A DNA stretch of 64,000 nt from Pseudomonas ekonensis (GCF_019145435.1 NZ_JAHSTS010000002.1:2142001-2206000), one strand, 5' to 3'. Shown: positions 18,112 through 30,594, counted from the first letter of the stretch. Notes: a model not told the origin generated them from the letters alone. A program made the numbers and translations.

Positions 18112-21100
18112 GACGACACTCCTCCGGTTTCCGGCGCGGGCTTGTCCGCCGCCGGTGCGGCGTCGGCGCGCTTGGGCGGCAGCGGGGCGAAATAGCCCAC
18201 CACCAGCAGCAATACGCCGACGCCAATGAACGAGACGATCCGGGCCAGTCCGCCACGGTTGCTCAATTCGACGAAAATCAGTTTGGCCACCACCAGCGCG
18301 ATCAGCGCCGCGCCGATCAGCCACACCTCGCGGCGATGGCGCAGGTGCCCGCCGATCATCAGCCCCAGCGCCATCAGCGTCCAGACGATGGACAGCCCCG
18401 CCTGCACCAGCATCGATTCGAGCAGCAGATCCAGCTCGAACGGAATCCCGGCCCAATGGTGGGCGGCGCGGGTCACCAGCGCCGTGCCGAAGGCGAACAG
18501 CGACACCCCGGCGACCGCCTGCGCGGCGAGGCTGGCGTAATCCTCGCGGATCGCCAGTTGCCCGACCGCGCTGCGCGACCAGACGTTGACGCCGAACAGC
18601 GCAAACAGCAGGCCCAGCTCCAGCGGGTTGAGCAGCGGCACGTAAGGCAGCGGCTCGGCGTTGCCGTCGCTCACCCCGTTGGCCAGCCAGAACCAGCCGA
18701 GCATCAGCGCCGCCAACGGTGCCGCCGCATACACGCGGTACTCGCGGGGGAACGCCGCCACCGGCCACGACCAGTCGCGCGGGGCCGCCATCAGCAGCAG
18801 GTACAGGCTCGGCAGGATCGCCCAGCCCAGCCAGCGCCAGGCGTTGTATTGCTCGGACAACAGCAGCAGACCGTAACGCAGCTCCAGCGCCAGCACGCCG
18901 ATCAACAGCCAGCAGCCCAGCACATGGGCCGTGCTCAGGGCCCGGGCCGGCAGGCTCGGCGCCAGGCGCCGCAGGCTGAAGAAATGCACGACGAACACCA
19001 GCGCCCAGGCCAGCCAGCCGAACTCCGCCGCCGGGTGGTAGCGCGAATGCCAGGCCGCGAGCAGCACCAGGGCCGCCGCCGGCGTCAGCAAGGTGCAGAC
19101 CCGCCCCAGCGCCGGCCATTTCAGCCGCGATGCCAGCAACGTCCACACACCGACGCTCAGTGCCGCCACCACCAATAGCAGCGTGGCCTGCAGTGGCAAC
19201 GGCGCAAAGCGCAGCACTTCGCTGACCCATGCCAATGCCCACCAGGCGGCGCCCCACACCAGCAGCACCTCGGACAGACGGTGCAGGCTCAAGCGGTCGA
19301 ACGCCGAGGCGTGATTGCCCAGTTTCAGGCGCCAGGCGCCGACCAGCGCGGCCACGCCCAGCACCAGCGGCGTCCAGAAGCCGCCATGGGCCAGCGGCTT
19401 GAGGCCTTCGCCGGACAGCGGCCCGAGCCACTGAGGGCCGGCCAGCAGGAACGCCGCCCCGCCGATCACCTGCAACAGCAGGCCGAACACGAAACTCACC
19501 GGCTGGCGCAGGTACAGGCTCAGCCAGATGATCAGCAGGCCGCTGGCCGCCCACACCGCGCTCGCCGTCTGCCACGGCAGGACGAACAGCACCGCCAGGT
19601 TGATCAGCACCAGCCCCGCCAGCAGCACCACCGACAGGCCCTGGAGCAGACGCACGTCGCTGCGCACCATGTCGTCCCGGGCCGCCAGCAGCATGCCGGC
19701 GATCAGCGCCAGCCCGATCAGCGAGGCACCGAGCAGCCCGCTCCAGCCGGCGCTGAACACCGCCGCCGAATCGTCCCCGGCCCCTTGCAGGCGCAGCAGG
19801 AACAGCGCGCCGCCCAGCAGTTGCACGGCGAACGCGGTGAACAGGAACGTGCGCGATTGCAGGCGCAGGCCGACGAACAGCGTCGCCAGCCCGGCCAGCG
19901 CCCAGCTGATCGCCGTGCCGTGGGCGAGGAAGAACAGCGGCGCCAACAGATAGAGGAACGTCAGGCCCAGACACGCCAGCACCGGCAGACCGTAGCGTTC
20001 CCACGGCTGCGTCTGCGGCGCCGGGGACTGGCGCAATTGATGGAAACTGAACAGCAGCGCCAGGCCGAGCATCAACGCCCCCAGCGGCGCGCCGTCGAGC
20101 AGGCTGGCCTCGCCGGCACGCAGGCCGCTGAGGAACGCCAGCGCCGAACCCAGTTGCAGCAACAGCGCAAAGCCCCGGGCCAGCAACCGCTGCTGGCGCA
20201 GGCCCAGCCAGAAGATCCCCGCGCCTTCCACCGCCCAGGCGGCGGACGTCCAGCGCGCATCCAGCCCCAACGGAATCGCCAGGCTGGCGAAGATCACGCC
20301 CAAGGCCAGGCAGGTTTCCCCGAGCAGCAGCGCCCGACCGCCCATCAATGCGCGGGCCAGCAGCAGGTAGATCAGGCCCAGCGCCAGGGCGCTGAACGCA
20401 GCGGCGAATTCCAGGTGCTGCACCAGCGCCAGCTGCAGCCCGAAGCCCACCAAGGGCGGGCCGAACAGCATCGTGCCGTCGACGTAGTCGCCCTTGCGCG
20501 CCGACCAGTGCAGCAGCGCCGCGCGGTCGCCGTCCGCCGGGGCGTCCGGCAGATCCAGCAGTTTGCGCCGGGCGAACAGCAGGCCGATGGCCAGGTACAT
20601 CAGGAAGAACAGCACCAGGAACGGCTCGGTGCTCCACAGCAGCTCCGGCGTGTACGACCGGGCACCCCAGGCGAAACCGATGCCGAAGGTGCCGACGAAG
20701 CCGATCAGGTTGAGCAGGCGCCAGGCCTTGAACCAGGCGATGGCGAGGATGCCGGCGTTGAGCAGGGCGAAATAGCTGAACAGCGCGACGTGGTTGCCGG
20801 CACCGGTGGAGGTGAGGATCGGCGCGGCGAACCCGCCGAGCGCCGCCACGGCGGCCAGGGCCAACGCATCCTGGGTGATCGCCAGGATCGCGGAAAACAC
20901 GGTGACCGCCACCAGCAGGCCCAACGCGGCGGACGGATCGAGCAACGGATGCAGGCGCATCGCCGCGAACACCGTCAGGTACAGCACCGCGATCCCGGTG
21001 CCTTGCAGCATCAGCGCATAGCCGCTGTTGCGACGCCGCAGCCACCAGCCCAGCGCCAGCAAGCCCAGGGCCGACGCCGCGACCCCGGCGTAACGCAGCT

Positions 21101-21725
21101 CCACCGGCACCACCACGCCTTCGGTGGCGTAGCGCAGCAGGAACGCCAGACCGAAGAACAGCAGCACCACACCGACCCGCAGCACGGTGTTGCCGCCGAA
21201 CAGCCAGTTGCGGGCGGCGCCGATGGCGCGCTCGATCAGGTTCGGCCCGCGGGGCTCGGCAGGGGCTGGCGGCTCGGACGGGGCGGCTTCGGCGCGCCAG
21301 GCGTCCTGCGCCAGCGCCGGGCTGGCCGGACGGGCGACGGAAACGGGCTCCAGTTCGGGCGGCAGTTCCCAGACCAGTTCGGGCGCCGGCCGGGGCTCGG
21401 ATTGAGGCTCAGGTTGAAGTGCTGACGCAGCCTGCGCCACAGCGACCGGTTGCGCAGCGGCCTCATCGTCCGGGGCTTCGCTGAAGGAGGGCGCGGTCTG
21501 GGCCGGAGCGCCCTCCAGCCGGAACAGCCGCTGCTCCACGGCTTGCAACGCCGCGTTGGCCTGTTCAAGTTGCCGCTGCTGCTGCGCCGTCTGCGCGCCG
21601 AGCCGGGCGATGCGGATCGCCTGGCCGATCCCCAGCCCCAGCAGCGCGCCCAGCAGCGCGTCGCTGAACGACTCGTCGGCCAGCCAGCCGAGCACCAGCC
21701 CGATCAACATGAACATCCATTGCAT
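18108..21725 (-). CDS. DUF2339 family polytopic membrane protein
   Basis: This is a very large (1205-residue) inner-membrane protein. A first hydrophobic segment (about 1-35) is followed by a short coiled coil (TAQQQRQLEQANAALQAVEQRLF-like) and a Pro/Glu/Ala-rich linker to about residue 165. Then come some 25-30 consecutive hydrophobic helices to the C-terminus. No catalytic motif is evident. It is upstream of and translationally coupled to the DUF3999 gene. The family is widespread in proteobacteria with unknown function; transport or envelope biogenesis is a guess. Confidence 0.9.
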   Translation of the reverse strand: MQWMFMLIGLVLGWLADESFSDALLGALLGLGIGQAIRIARLGAQTAQQQRQLEQANAALQAVEQRLFRLEGAPAQTAPSFSEAPDDEAAAQPVAVAQAASALQPEPQSEPRPAPELVWELPPELEPVSVARPASPALAQDAWRAEAAPSEPPAPAEPRGPNLIERAIGAARNWLFGGNTVLRVGVVLLFFGLAFLLRYATEGVVVPVELRYAGVAASALGLLALGWWLRRRNSGYALMLQGTGIAVLYLTVFAAMRLHPLLDPSAALGLLVAVTVFSAILAITQDALALAAVAALGGFAAPILTSTGAGNHVALFSYFALLNAGILAIAWFKAWRLLNLIGFVGTFGIGFAWGARSYTPELLWSTEPFLVLFFLMYLAIGLLFARRKLLDLPDAPADGDRAALLHWSARKGDYVDGTMLFGPPLVGFGLQLALVQHLEFAAAFSALALGLIYLLLARALMGGRALLLGETCLALGVIFASLAIPLGLDARWTSAAWAVEGAGIFWLGLRQQRLLARGFALLLQLGSALAFLSGLRAGEASLLDGAPLGALMLGLALLFSFHQLRQSPAPQTQPWERYGLPVLACLGLTFLYLLAPLFFLAHGTAISWALAGLATLFVGLRLQSRTFLFTAFAVQLLGGALFLLRLQGAGDDSAAVFSAGWSGLLGASLIGLALIAGMLLAARDDMVRSDVRLLQGLSVVLLAGLVLINLAVLFVLPWQTASAVWAASGLLIIWLSLYLRQPVSFVFGLLLQVIGGAAFLLAGPQWLGPLSGEGLKPLAHGGFWTPLVLGVAALVGAWRLKLGNHASAFDRLSLHRLSEVLLVWGAAWWALAWVSEVLRFAPLPLQATLLLVVAALSVGVWTLLASRLKWPALGRVCTLLTPAAALVLLAAWHSRYHPAAEFGWLAWALVFVVHFFSLRRLAPSLPARALSTAHVLGCWLLIGVLALELRYGLLLLSEQYNAWRWLGWAILPSLYLLLMAAPRDWSWPVAAFPREYRVYAAAPLAALMLGWFWLANGVSDGNAEPLPYVPLLNPLELGLLFALFGVNVWSRSAVGQLAIREDYASLAAQAVAGVSLFAFGTALVTRAAHHWAGIPFELDLLLESMLVQAGLSIVWTLMALGLMIGGHLRHRREVWLIGAALIALVVAKLIFVELSNRGGLARIVSFIGVGVLLLVVGYFAPLPPKRADAAPAADKPAPETGGVSS

Positions 21726-21913
21726 GGTCGATATCCCTAAGCGGCCCCGGCACGGGGCGAATGCGGCAGTCCAGTCAGTCTAGGCAGCCATTCACTCCCT
21801 GCAGGTGCTTTTCATGCGGGAGCGGCAAGACCTGAGACTGCCGTTGAAACGGCGCCCAGTATATCGATCCGGTCCAGCGAACGCCGGGCCTTGCGCACAA
21901 TTCCCGCGAAAAG

Positions 21914-24364
21914 CTACTCCAGCGCTTTCCAGATGTCCGTGGCGTATTCGCGGATGGTGCGGTCGGACGAGAACCAGCCCATCCGCGCCGTGTTCAGCAC
22001 CGCCGAGCGCCACCAGTTGTCGGCGTCGTGCCAGAGCGCCTCGACCCGCCGCTGCGCTTCCCAGTACGCGTCGAAGTCGGCGCAGACCAGGAAGCGGTCG
22101 TAGTCCACCAGCGAATCGATCAGCCCGGTGTACCGCGAGGTGTCGTCCGGCGAGAACACCCCGCCGCGGATCGCCTGCAGCACATCGTTCAGGCGGTGGG
22201 ACGCGGCGATGTCCGGCACCGCGCTGAACTCGTGGTTCTGCTTGCGCGCCTCGACCTGCTGGGCGCTCAGGCCGAAGATGAACATGTGCTCGGCGCCGAT
22301 GCGCTCGCACATTTCCACGTTGGCGCCGTCGAGGGTGCCGATGGTCAGCGCGCCGTTGAGGCCGAACTTCATGTTGCTGGTGCCCGAGGCTTCGAAGCCG
22401 GCGGTGGAGATCTGCTCCGACAGGTCCGCCGCCGGGATGATGCTCTCCGCCAGGCTGACGTTGTAGTTGGGCAGGAACACCACTTTCAGCAGGCCGCGCA
22501 CGGTCGGGTCGTTGTTCACCACCCGGGCGATGTCGTTGGTCAACTTGATGATCAGCTTGGCCTGGTGGTAGCTGGCCGCGGCCTTGCCGGCGAAGATCTT
22601 CACCCGCGGCACCCAGTCGACCTCAGGTTCGGCGCGGATCGCCTGGTACAGCGCGACGGTGTGCATCAGGTTGAGCAACTGGCGCTTGTACTCGTGGATC
22701 CGCTTGACCTGCACGTCGAACATCGCCGCCGGGTTCACCGCAACCCCCAGCCGCTCATGGATCAGGTAGGCCAGGGCTTTCTTGCTGTGCAGCCGCTGCT
22801 CGGCGAAGGCCTTGCGGAACGCGGCCTTCTCGGCGAACGGCTCAAGGTCGAGCAGGCGCTCCTCGGGGTTGTCCAGCACCTGCGGACCGAGGGCGTCGAC
22901 CAGCATCGAGGTCAGCTCCGGGTTGGCCTGGTACAGCCAGCGGCGGAAGGTGATGCCGTTGGTCTTGTTGTTGATCCGTTGCGGATACAGCTTGTGCAGC
23001 TCGGCGAACACCGTCTTGCGCATCAGTTGGGTGTGCAGCCCGGATACGCCGTTGACGCTGTGGGAGCCGAGGAACGCCAGGTTGCCCATGCGCACCCGCC
23101 GGCCGTTGTCTTCCTCGATCAGCGACACCGCCCGCAGCACGTCGAAGTCGTGGATGCCCTTGGCCCGGATCGAGTCGATGTGCTGGGCGTTGATCAGGTA
23201 GATGATCTGCATGTGCCGGGGCAGCATGCGCTCCATCAGGCCCACCGGCCAGGTCTCCAGCGCTTCGGGCAGCAGCGTGTGATTGGTGTACGACAGGGTC
23301 TCGACCGTGACTTGCCACGCCGCGTCCCACGCCACGTCGTAGACGTCCACCAGCAGGCGCATCAGCTCGGCGACGGCGATCGAGGGGTGGGTGTCGTTGA
23401 GCTGGATCGACGCGTGATCGCCGAGCGTCAGCACCGAGGTGTGCATGTTGCGGTGGCGCCGCAGCAGGTCCTGCAGCGAAGCGGTGACGAAAAAGTATTC
23501 CTGGCGCAGGCGCAGTTCCTGCCCCGCTTCGGTGCTGTCGGCCGGGTAAAGCACCCGGGAGATGCTTTCGGCCCGGGCCACTTCGGCCACCGCGCCCAGG
23601 TGGTCGCCGGCGTTGAAGCGCTCCAGGTGCAGGTCTTCCATCGCCCGCGCCCGCCACAGGCGCAGGGTGTTGACGCTGGCCCCGCGCCAGCCGACCACCG
23701 GGGTGTCGTAGGCGATGGCCCGCACGGTTTCCGACGGCGACCAGACCTGCTTGGCCTTGCCGTTCGCGTCGGTGACCGTGGCCACGCTGCCGCCGAAGCC
23801 GATGGAGTAGACGACCTCCGGCCGCTCGAACTCCCACGGGTTGCCGAAATCCAGCCAGTGCTCGGTCTGCTCCTGCTGCCAGCCGTCGACGATGGCCTGG
23901 CGGAACAGGCCGTGCTCGTAGCGGATGCCGTAGCCGTGGCCGGCGATGCCCAGGGTCGACATGCTCTCCATGAAGCACGCCGCCAGCCGCCCGAGGCCGC
24001 CGTTGCCCAGCGCCGCGTCGGGCTCCAGGATGCGGATGCGCTCCAGGTCCACGCCCAGTTCGGTGAGCGCCTCGCGGGCCACGTCGAGCAGGCCGAGGTT
24101 GCTCAGGCTGTCGTACAGCAGGCGGCCGATGAGGAATTCCAGCGAGAGGTAGTACACCCGCTTCTGGCCCTTGCGGTAGATCTGCCGGGTGTGGTCCATC
24201 CAGTGCTCGACCATGTGATCGCGCGCCGCCAGGGCGATGGCTTCGAACCAGTCGTGGTCGAAGGCGTGATCCGGGTCTTTGCCCACCGCATAGGTGAGTT
24301 TGGTCAGGACGGCGTCGCGGAATGCGGCCACTTCAGCTTCGCGAACTAGCGGTTCTTGAGTCAT
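21914..24364 (-). CDS. glgP: Glycogen/starch/alpha-glucan phosphorylase GlgP
   Basis: This 816-residue enzyme releases glucose-1-phosphate from alpha-glucans using pyridoxal phosphate. The PLP-binding region EASGTSNMKFGLNGALTIGTLDGANVEM holds the Schiff-base lysine. Other family blocks are GNGGLGRLAACFMESMSTLGIAGHGYGIRYEHGLF, YLINAQHIDSIRAKG and DVQVKRIHEYKRQLLNLMH. Length matches the family. It is alone here, not next to other glg genes, with normal flanking housekeeping genes. The 21726-21913 gap shows only an imperfect GC-rich hairpin. Confidence 0.97.
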   Translation of the reverse strand: MTQEPLVREAEVAAFRDAVLTKLTYAVGKDPDHAFDHDWFEAIALAARDHMVEHWMDHTRQIYRKGQKRVYYLSLEFLIGRLLYDSLSNLGLLDVAREALTELGVDLERIRILEPDAALGNGGLGRLAACFMESMSTLGIAGHGYGIRYEHGLFRQAIVDGWQQEQTEHWLDFGNPWEFERPEVVYSIGFGGSVATVTDANGKAKQVWSPSETVRAIAYDTPVVGWRGASVNTLRLWRARAMEDLHLERFNAGDHLGAVAEVARAESISRVLYPADSTEAGQELRLRQEYFFVTASLQDLLRRHRNMHTSVLTLGDHASIQLNDTHPSIAVAELMRLLVDVYDVAWDAAWQVTVETLSYTNHTLLPEALETWPVGLMERMLPRHMQIIYLINAQHIDSIRAKGIHDFDVLRAVSLIEEDNGRRVRMGNLAFLGSHSVNGVSGLHTQLMRKTVFAELHKLYPQRINNKTNGITFRRWLYQANPELTSMLVDALGPQVLDNPEERLLDLEPFAEKAAFRKAFAEQRLHSKKALAYLIHERLGVAVNPAAMFDVQVKRIHEYKRQLLNLMHTVALYQAIRAEPEVDWVPRVKIFAGKAAASYHQAKLIIKLTNDIARVVNNDPTVRGLLKVVFLPNYNVSLAESIIPAADLSEQISTAGFEASGTSNMKFGLNGALTIGTLDGANVEMCERIGAEHMFIFGLSAQQVEARKQNHEFSAVPDIAASHRLNDVLQAIRGGVFSPDDTSRYTGLIDSLVDYDRFLVCADFDAYWEAQRRVEALWHDADNWWRSAVLNTARMGWFSSDRTIREYATDIWKALE

Positions 24365-24608
24365 CGATAGGACCTCGGGCGAGCGGGGAATGGTCAGAGC
24401 CTAGTCGGTCTGACCGACGGCGGCGGCTCTGGTTCGGCTGTTTTTCCGGTGCTGGCAATCGTCGAACGCGCGACACATCCGATGCAGGGGCCGTGCCGAA
24501 CCGCTGCGGACCGTGCGTTGCCCGATAAAAAACCGGCGAAAGGTTGTTCAAAAATCCACCGCTCCCGGTATGATCGCGCGCCCTGATGCCTACGCCTGGT
24601 AAACACCG

Positions 24609-25046
24609 ATGATGAAGCCCAACCTGATCGCCGCCGCCGAGATCGACCGTCTCGAGACTTGGGCCAAATACTCGGCGCCGATGTGCGGCTCCTGCGTGTC
24701 GAGCTGCTGCACGCTGCCGGTCGAGGTCAAGATCAAGGACCTGGTGCGCATCGGCGTGGTCGACGAGTTCGAGCTGGGCGAACCGCCGAAGAACATCGCC
24801 AAGCGCCTGCAGAAGGAAGGGCTGGTCGAGCGCTTCAACCAGAAGTCGGGGATCTTCACCCTCCAGCGCATGAGCAACAACGACTGCTATTACCTGGATC
24901 GTAAGAGCCGGCTGTGCACCATTTATGACAAGCGCCCGGACACCTGCCGCAACCACCCCAAGATCGGCCCGCGCCCGGGGTACTGCGCGTACAAGCCCAA
25001 GGAAGTGGAGCGCGAGCGGCAGTCGCGCAACATCGAACGCTTCTGA
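24609..25046 (+). CDS. YkgJ family cysteine cluster protein
   Basis: This 145-residue protein belongs to the YkgJ/UPF0153 family, thought to bind zinc or an iron-sulfur cluster. Cysteines lie in CGSCVSSCC (N-terminal), DCYYLDRKSRLCTIYDKRPDTCRNHP and GYCAY. The family pattern Cx2CCx..C..C is present. Its role is unknown. Two ATG codons occur in tandem at 24609 and 24612. It is a single gene, divergent from glgP, and followed by a REP doublet and a terminator shared with typA. Confidence 0.9.
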   Translation: MMKPNLIAAAEIDRLETWAKYSAPMCGSCVSSCCTLPVEVKIKDLVRIGVVDEFELGEPPKNIAKRLQKEGLVERFNQKSGIFTLQRMSNNDCYYLDRKSRLCTIYDKRPDTCRNHPKIGPRPGYCAYKPKEVERERQSRNIERF

Positions 25047-25070
25047 TTCTGCAGCGGCTGATCGGCCGCC

Positions 25071-25161
25071 ATCGCCAGCAGGCCGGCTCCCGCAGGATTT
25101 GCGGTGGCCTGCCATTTCCGCGAACACCGCCGAACCCTGTGGGAGCTGGCTTGCCAGCGAT
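25071..25161. repeat. REP doublet
   Basis: Arms at 25071-25096 and 25135-25161 are inverted copies with some mismatches in the left arm (GGCTCCCGCAGG versus CCTGTGGGAGC). It lies between the YkgJ gene and the terminator before typA. Confidence 0.75.
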
Positions 25162-25197
25162 GGGGCCGGTACAAACACCGCACAAATTCCAAACAAA

Positions 25198-25236
25198 CAA
25201 AAACGCCCCCGGCCTTTCGACCGGGGGCGTTTTCGT
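25198..25236. terminator. Bidirectional intrinsic terminator between YkgJ gene and typA
   Basis: The stem AACGCCCCCGG / CCGGGGGCGTT closes a short loop (CCTTTCGA region) with a run of A on the left and T on the right, so it can terminate both converging transcripts. It ends about 20 bases before the typA stop codon. Confidence 0.88.
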
Positions 25237-25255
25237 TTCAGCTCAGGCTAGATGA

Positions 25256-27076
<1,821 letters not shown>

Positions 27077-27215
27077 GTGTGTATCTCGATCAGAGGATTC
27101 GGTGTGCTGACAAGTCATGGCAGCGATTGACAGTAGTGTCCGGCATGGCCGTTACAGCTTGACGGCGGTGTCGGGGGGCCGGTGACGCAGGCCACAGGCA
27201 AACAGCCCCGGGCAC

Positions 27216-28670
27216 TTAGCTCGGTCGATAAACGCGCACATTGGCATGCCCCTCACTGAGCAGATGGTGGGCATGCAGGCGACTCATCACGCCTTTGTCG
27301 CAATACAGCAGGTACTGGCGGGTTGGGTCCAGTTCCTTGAAACGAGCGTTCACCGCGTAGAACGGCATCGTCTGTACCTCTACGCCGGGAAGCTCCAGCG
27401 GCTCGTCCTCGGCGGCATCCGGGTGACGGATGTCGAGGACGATCTGGCCGGCCAGCGCTTCGCCGACTTCTTCGATCTGCAAGTCCTGGCCCAATTCGTC
27501 GATCACCCGATCGATCGGCACCAGCCTGGCGTTCTCGAGCGCACGCTCGAGCACCGCCATGTCGAATTCTTTCTCTTCGTGCTCGACCCGGTAACGCTTG
27601 GCGGCGGTCTTCGGGTTGACCGAAATGACCCCGCAGTATTCCGGCATGTGCCGGGCGAAGTCGCCGGTGCCGATGGCGTCGGCCGTGTCGATGATGTCCT
27701 GCTTGTGGCTGGCGATCAGCGGACGCAGGATCAGTTTCTCGGTGACGCAGTCGATCACCGACAGGTTCGGCAGGGTCTGGCTCGACACCTGGGAGATCGC
27801 CTCGCCGGTGACCAGCGCGTCGATGTGCAGGCGGTCGGCGATGCTCGACGCGGCCCGCACCATCATGCGCTTGAGCACCACGCCCATGTGGCTGTCGTCG
27901 ACCTTGCCGAGGATTTCGCCCAGCACTTCCTCGAACGGCACACTGACAAATAACACGCGTTGCGAGCTGCCGTACTTCTTCCAGATGAAATGCGCGACTT
28001 CCATCACGCCCAATTCGTGGGCACGGCCGCCCAGGTTGAAGAAGCAGAAGTGCCCCATCAGGCCGCGGCGCATGATCTGGTAGGCCGCCACGGTGGAGTC
28101 GAAGCCGCCGGACATCAGCACCAGAGTCTGCTCCAGGGCGCCGAGCGGGTAGCCGCCGATGCCGTTGTGCTGGCCGTGGATGACGAACAACCGTTGGTCG
28201 CGCACTTCGATGCGCACTTCGACTTCAGGCTTCTTCAGGTCGATCCCGGCGGCGCCGCACTGGCGGCGCAGCTGGCTGCCGACGTACTTCTCGACGTCGA
28301 TCGAGCTGAACGGGTGCTTGCCCGCGCGCTTGCAGCGCACCGAAAAGATCTTGCCGGCCAGCGCGTCGCCGTAGTGCTGCTTGCACTTCTCGACGATGTC
28401 GTCGAAGTCGCCCAGCGGGTACTCGTCGATCTGCAGGAAGTGCGCGATGCCCGGCATGCAGCTCAGGCGCTCGCCCATCTCCTTCAGGGCCTTCGGATCG
28501 GTGACGCGGGTTTCCAGCTCGAGGTTGTCCCACACGCCGTTCACCACCACGGCCGGATCCAGATCGCGGAGCACGGCACGGATGTTCTTGGCCAACTGGC
28601 GGATGAAACGCATCCGGACAGGGCGGCTCTTGATGGTGATCTCGGGGAAGACTTTTACGATTAGTTTCAT
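27216..28670 (-). CDS. thiI: tRNA 4-thiouridine synthetase ThiI (with rhodanese domain)
   Basis: This is a 484-residue enzyme that makes 4-thiouridine at tRNA position 8 and supplies sulfur for the thiazole of thiamine. Domain order is an N-terminal ferredoxin-like/THUMP region (about 1-165), an ATP pyrophosphatase domain with PP-loop LMSGGFDST (about 183-191), and a C-terminal rhodanese-like domain with the persulfide cysteine in [11 protein letters not shown]. The presence of that cysteine fits the long gamma-proteobacterial form. It is divergent from glnA. Confidence 0.96.
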   Translation of the reverse strand: MKLIVKVFPEITIKSRPVRMRFIRQLAKNIRAVLRDLDPAVVVNGVWDNLELETRVTDPKALKEMGERLSCMPGIAHFLQIDEYPLGDFDDIVEKCKQHYGDALAGKIFSVRCKRAGKHPFSSIDVEKYVGSQLRRQCGAAGIDLKKPEVEVRIEVRDQRLFVIHGQHNGIGGYPLGALEQTLVLMSGGFDSTVAAYQIMRRGLMGHFCFFNLGGRAHELGVMEVAHFIWKKYGSSQRVLFVSVPFEEVLGEILGKVDDSHMGVVLKRMMVRAASSIADRLHIDALVTGEAISQVSSQTLPNLSVIDCVTEKLILRPLIASHKQDIIDTADAIGTGDFARHMPEYCGVISVNPKTAAKRYRVEHEEKEFDMAVLERALENARLVPIDRVIDELGQDLQIEEVGEALAGQIVLDIRHPDAAEDEPLELPGVEVQTMPFYAVNARFKELDPTRQYLLYCDKGVMSRLHAHHLLSEGHANVRVYRPS

Positions 28671-28767
28671 GAAAACTGCGCGCGCAACGCCAGCCGGAAA
28701 AAGTGGGGCGCGGATTATAGCGGAAATTGCTCAAGGTTTAACCAGTTAATGTGCAGAAGGTTTTGCA

Positions 28768-28784
28768 TGCACCAAAACGGGTCG
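28768..28784. promoter_or_regulatory. NtrC-like site upstream of glnA
   Basis: TGCACCAAAACGGGTCG matches the NtrC pattern TGCACC-N5-GGTGCA well in the left half and only partly in the right. It lies about 120 bases upstream of the sigma-54 element. A second left half-site (TGCACC) starts at 28839. Activation of glnA by NtrC at such sites is established in enteric bacteria and pseudomonads. Confidence 0.55.
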
Positions 28785-28887
28785 TTTTCGGATTCAAACG
28801 CTACATTAGAGGGCGGGATTTTCGCCGTTTCGGCGCCCTGCACCTTTATAAGCGTGAATTTGGGGCAAAAAACCCATGCTGGGGCAC

Positions 28888-28903
28888 TGGCATGCAATTT
28901 GCT
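28888..28903 (+). promoter_or_regulatory. Sigma-54 promoter of glnA
   Basis: TGGCATGCAATTTGCT is close to the consensus TGGCACG-N4-TTGCW, with GG and GC ten bases apart. Transcription would start near 28914, about 85 bases before the glnA ATG. This and the NtrC-like sites fill the 28671-28998 gap, where I find no gene. Confidence 0.88.
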
Positions 28904-28998
28904 CCCTTGTGAGGCAGGTTGCCTTGGCAGAGTATTCGCGCCGGCATCACCAATACAGAAGGGCATCCACTACCGCCCTAAGCCACCCGGAGGACACT

Positions 28999-30405
28999 AT
29001 GTCGAAGTCGGTTCAACTCATCAAAGATCATGACGTCAAGTGGATTGATCTGCGCTTCACGGACACCAAAGGCACTCAGCACCACGTGACCATGCCGGCT
29101 CGCGATGCGCTGGAAGATGACTTCTTCGAAGTCGGCAAGATGTTCGACGGTTCCTCCATCGCCGGCTGGAAAGGCATCGAAGCCTCCGACATGATCCTGA
29201 TGCCGGACGACGAAACCGCCGTCCTGGATCCGTTCACCGAAGAGCCGACCCTGATCCTGGTGTGCGACATCATCGAACCTTCGACCATGCAAGGCTACGA
29301 CCGCGACCCGCGCGCCATCGCCCGCCGCGCCGAGGAATACCTGAAGTCCACCGGCATCGGCGACACCGTGTTCGCAGGCCCCGAGCCAGAGTTCTTCATC
29401 TTCGACGAAGTGAAGTTCAAGTCCGACATCTCCGGCTCGATGTTCAAGATCTACTCCGAGCAAGGCTCGTGGATGTCCGACCAGGACGTGGAAGGCGGCA
29501 ACAAAGGCCACCGTCCAGGCATCAAGGGCGGCTACTTCCCGGTTCCGCCGTTCGACCACGACCACGAAATCCGCACCGCAATGTGCAACGCCCTGGAAGA
29601 AATGGGCCAGACCGTCGAAGTCCACCACCACGAAGTGGCGACCGCCGGCCAGAACGAAATCGGTGTCAAGTTCAACACCCTGGTGAAAAAAGCTGACGAA
29701 GTTCAGACCCTGAAATACGTCGTGCACAACGTTGCCGACGCCTACGGCCGCACCGCGACCTTCATGCCGAAGCCGCTGTACGGCGACAACGGCTCGGGCA
29801 TGCACGTGCACATGTCCATCGCCAAAGACGGCAAGAACACCTTCGCCGGCGAAGGCTATGCCGGCCTGTCCGACACCGCCCTGTACTTCATCGGCGGCAT
29901 CATCAAGCACGGCAAGGCCCTGAACGGCTTCACCAACCCGGCCACCAACTCCTACAAGCGTCTGGTGCCAGGCTTCGAAGCCCCGGTGATGCTGGCCTAC
30001 TCGGCCCGCAACCGTTCCGCCTCGATCCGCATTCCTTACGTCAACAGCCCTCGCGGCCGTCGTATCGAAGCCCGTTTCCCGGATCCGGCCGCCAACCCGT
30101 ACCTGGCTTTCGCGGCACTGCTGATGGCCGGCCTGGACGGCATCCAGAACAAGATCCACCCAGGCGACGCCGCCGACAAGAACCTGTACGACCTGCCGCC
30201 TGAAGAGGCGAAAGAGATCCCGCAGGTGTGCGGCAGCCTGAAGGAAGCCCTGGAAGAGCTGGACAAGGGCCGCGCGTTCCTGACCAAGGGCGGCGTGTTC
30301 TCCGACGACTTCATCGACGCCTACATCGCGCTGAAGTCCGAAGAGGAAATCAAGGTGCGCACCTTCGTGCACCCACTGGAATATGAGCTGTACTACAGCT
30401 GCTGA
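28999..30405 (+). CDS. glnA: Glutamine synthetase type I
   Basis: This 468-residue cytoplasmic enzyme (dodecamer) joins ammonia to glutamate with ATP. Motifs include [29 protein letters not shown] (metal ligands), [20 protein letters not shown], and the adenylylation site around NLYDLPPEE, whose Tyr is the conserved AMP acceptor, so activity is likely controlled by GlnE. GGAGG precedes the ATG at 28999; the open frame extends upstream but without support. Expression is from the sigma-54 promoter upstream, under NtrBC. Confidence 0.98.
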   Translation: MSKSVQLIKDHDVKWIDLRFTDTKGTQHHVTMPARDALEDDFFEVGKMFDGSSIAGWKGIEASDMILMPDDETAVLDPFTEEPTLILVCDIIEPSTMQGYDRDPRAIARRAEEYLKSTGIGDTVFAGPEPEFFIFDEVKFKSDISGSMFKIYSEQGSWMSDQDVEGGNKGHRPGIKGGYFPVPPFDHDHEIRTAMCNALEEMGQTVEVHHHEVATAGQNEIGVKFNTLVKKADEVQTLKYVVHNVADAYGRTATFMPKPLYGDNGSGMHVHMSIAKDGKNTFAGEGYAGLSDTALYFIGGIIKHGKALNGFTNPATNSYKRLVPGFEAPVMLAYSARNRSASIRIPYVNSPRGRRIEARFPDPAANPYLAFAALLMAGLDGIQNKIHPGDAADKNLYDLPPEEAKEIPQVCGSLKEALEELDKGRAFLTKGGVFSDDFIDAYIALKSEEEIKVRTFVHPLEYELYYSC

Positions 30406-30439
30406 TCCGGTGGCGCCGCCCCGCGCGGCGCGACACAAG

Positions 30440-30468
30440 AGAGGCCTCCTTCGGGAGGCCTTTTTTGT
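30440..30468 (+). terminator. Intrinsic terminator after glnA
   Basis: The stem AGGCCTCC / GGGAGGCCT with loop TTC is followed by a T6 run. It separates glnA from the following DUF4124 genes, so these and ntrBC need their own promoters. Confidence 0.9.
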
Positions 30469-30482
30469 TGCCCCGACGACAC

Positions 30483-30512
30483 CCTCCGGCAGGCTCGCTC
30501 CCACAGGGAATT
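30483..30512. repeat. Single REP arm
   Basis: One arm with the core AGGCTCGCTCCCACAGG of the REP family lies between the glnA terminator and the first DUF4124 gene. I see no inverted partner, so this is a singlet. Confidence 0.6.
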
Positions 30513-30594
30513 GCGCCAGGATATGTCCCGGATTGGGCCAACCGCCGCGACTGGCCTATGCTGCACCCCATCGCTTTCGAATCCGGTCGATGCC

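Noticed and set aside
16747..21045. A 1432-codon minus-strand open frame covering the DUF3999 gene and most of DUF2339.
   Set aside because: Only its last 454 codons have protein-like features; the rest is an Arg/Gly/Ala-rich shadow of the DUF2339 gene in another frame, as expected at this GC content.
28876..28998. An N-terminal extension of GlnA.
   Set aside because: The open frame upstream covers the sigma-54 promoter and leader; the ATG at 28999 has GGAGG and the standard N-terminus.
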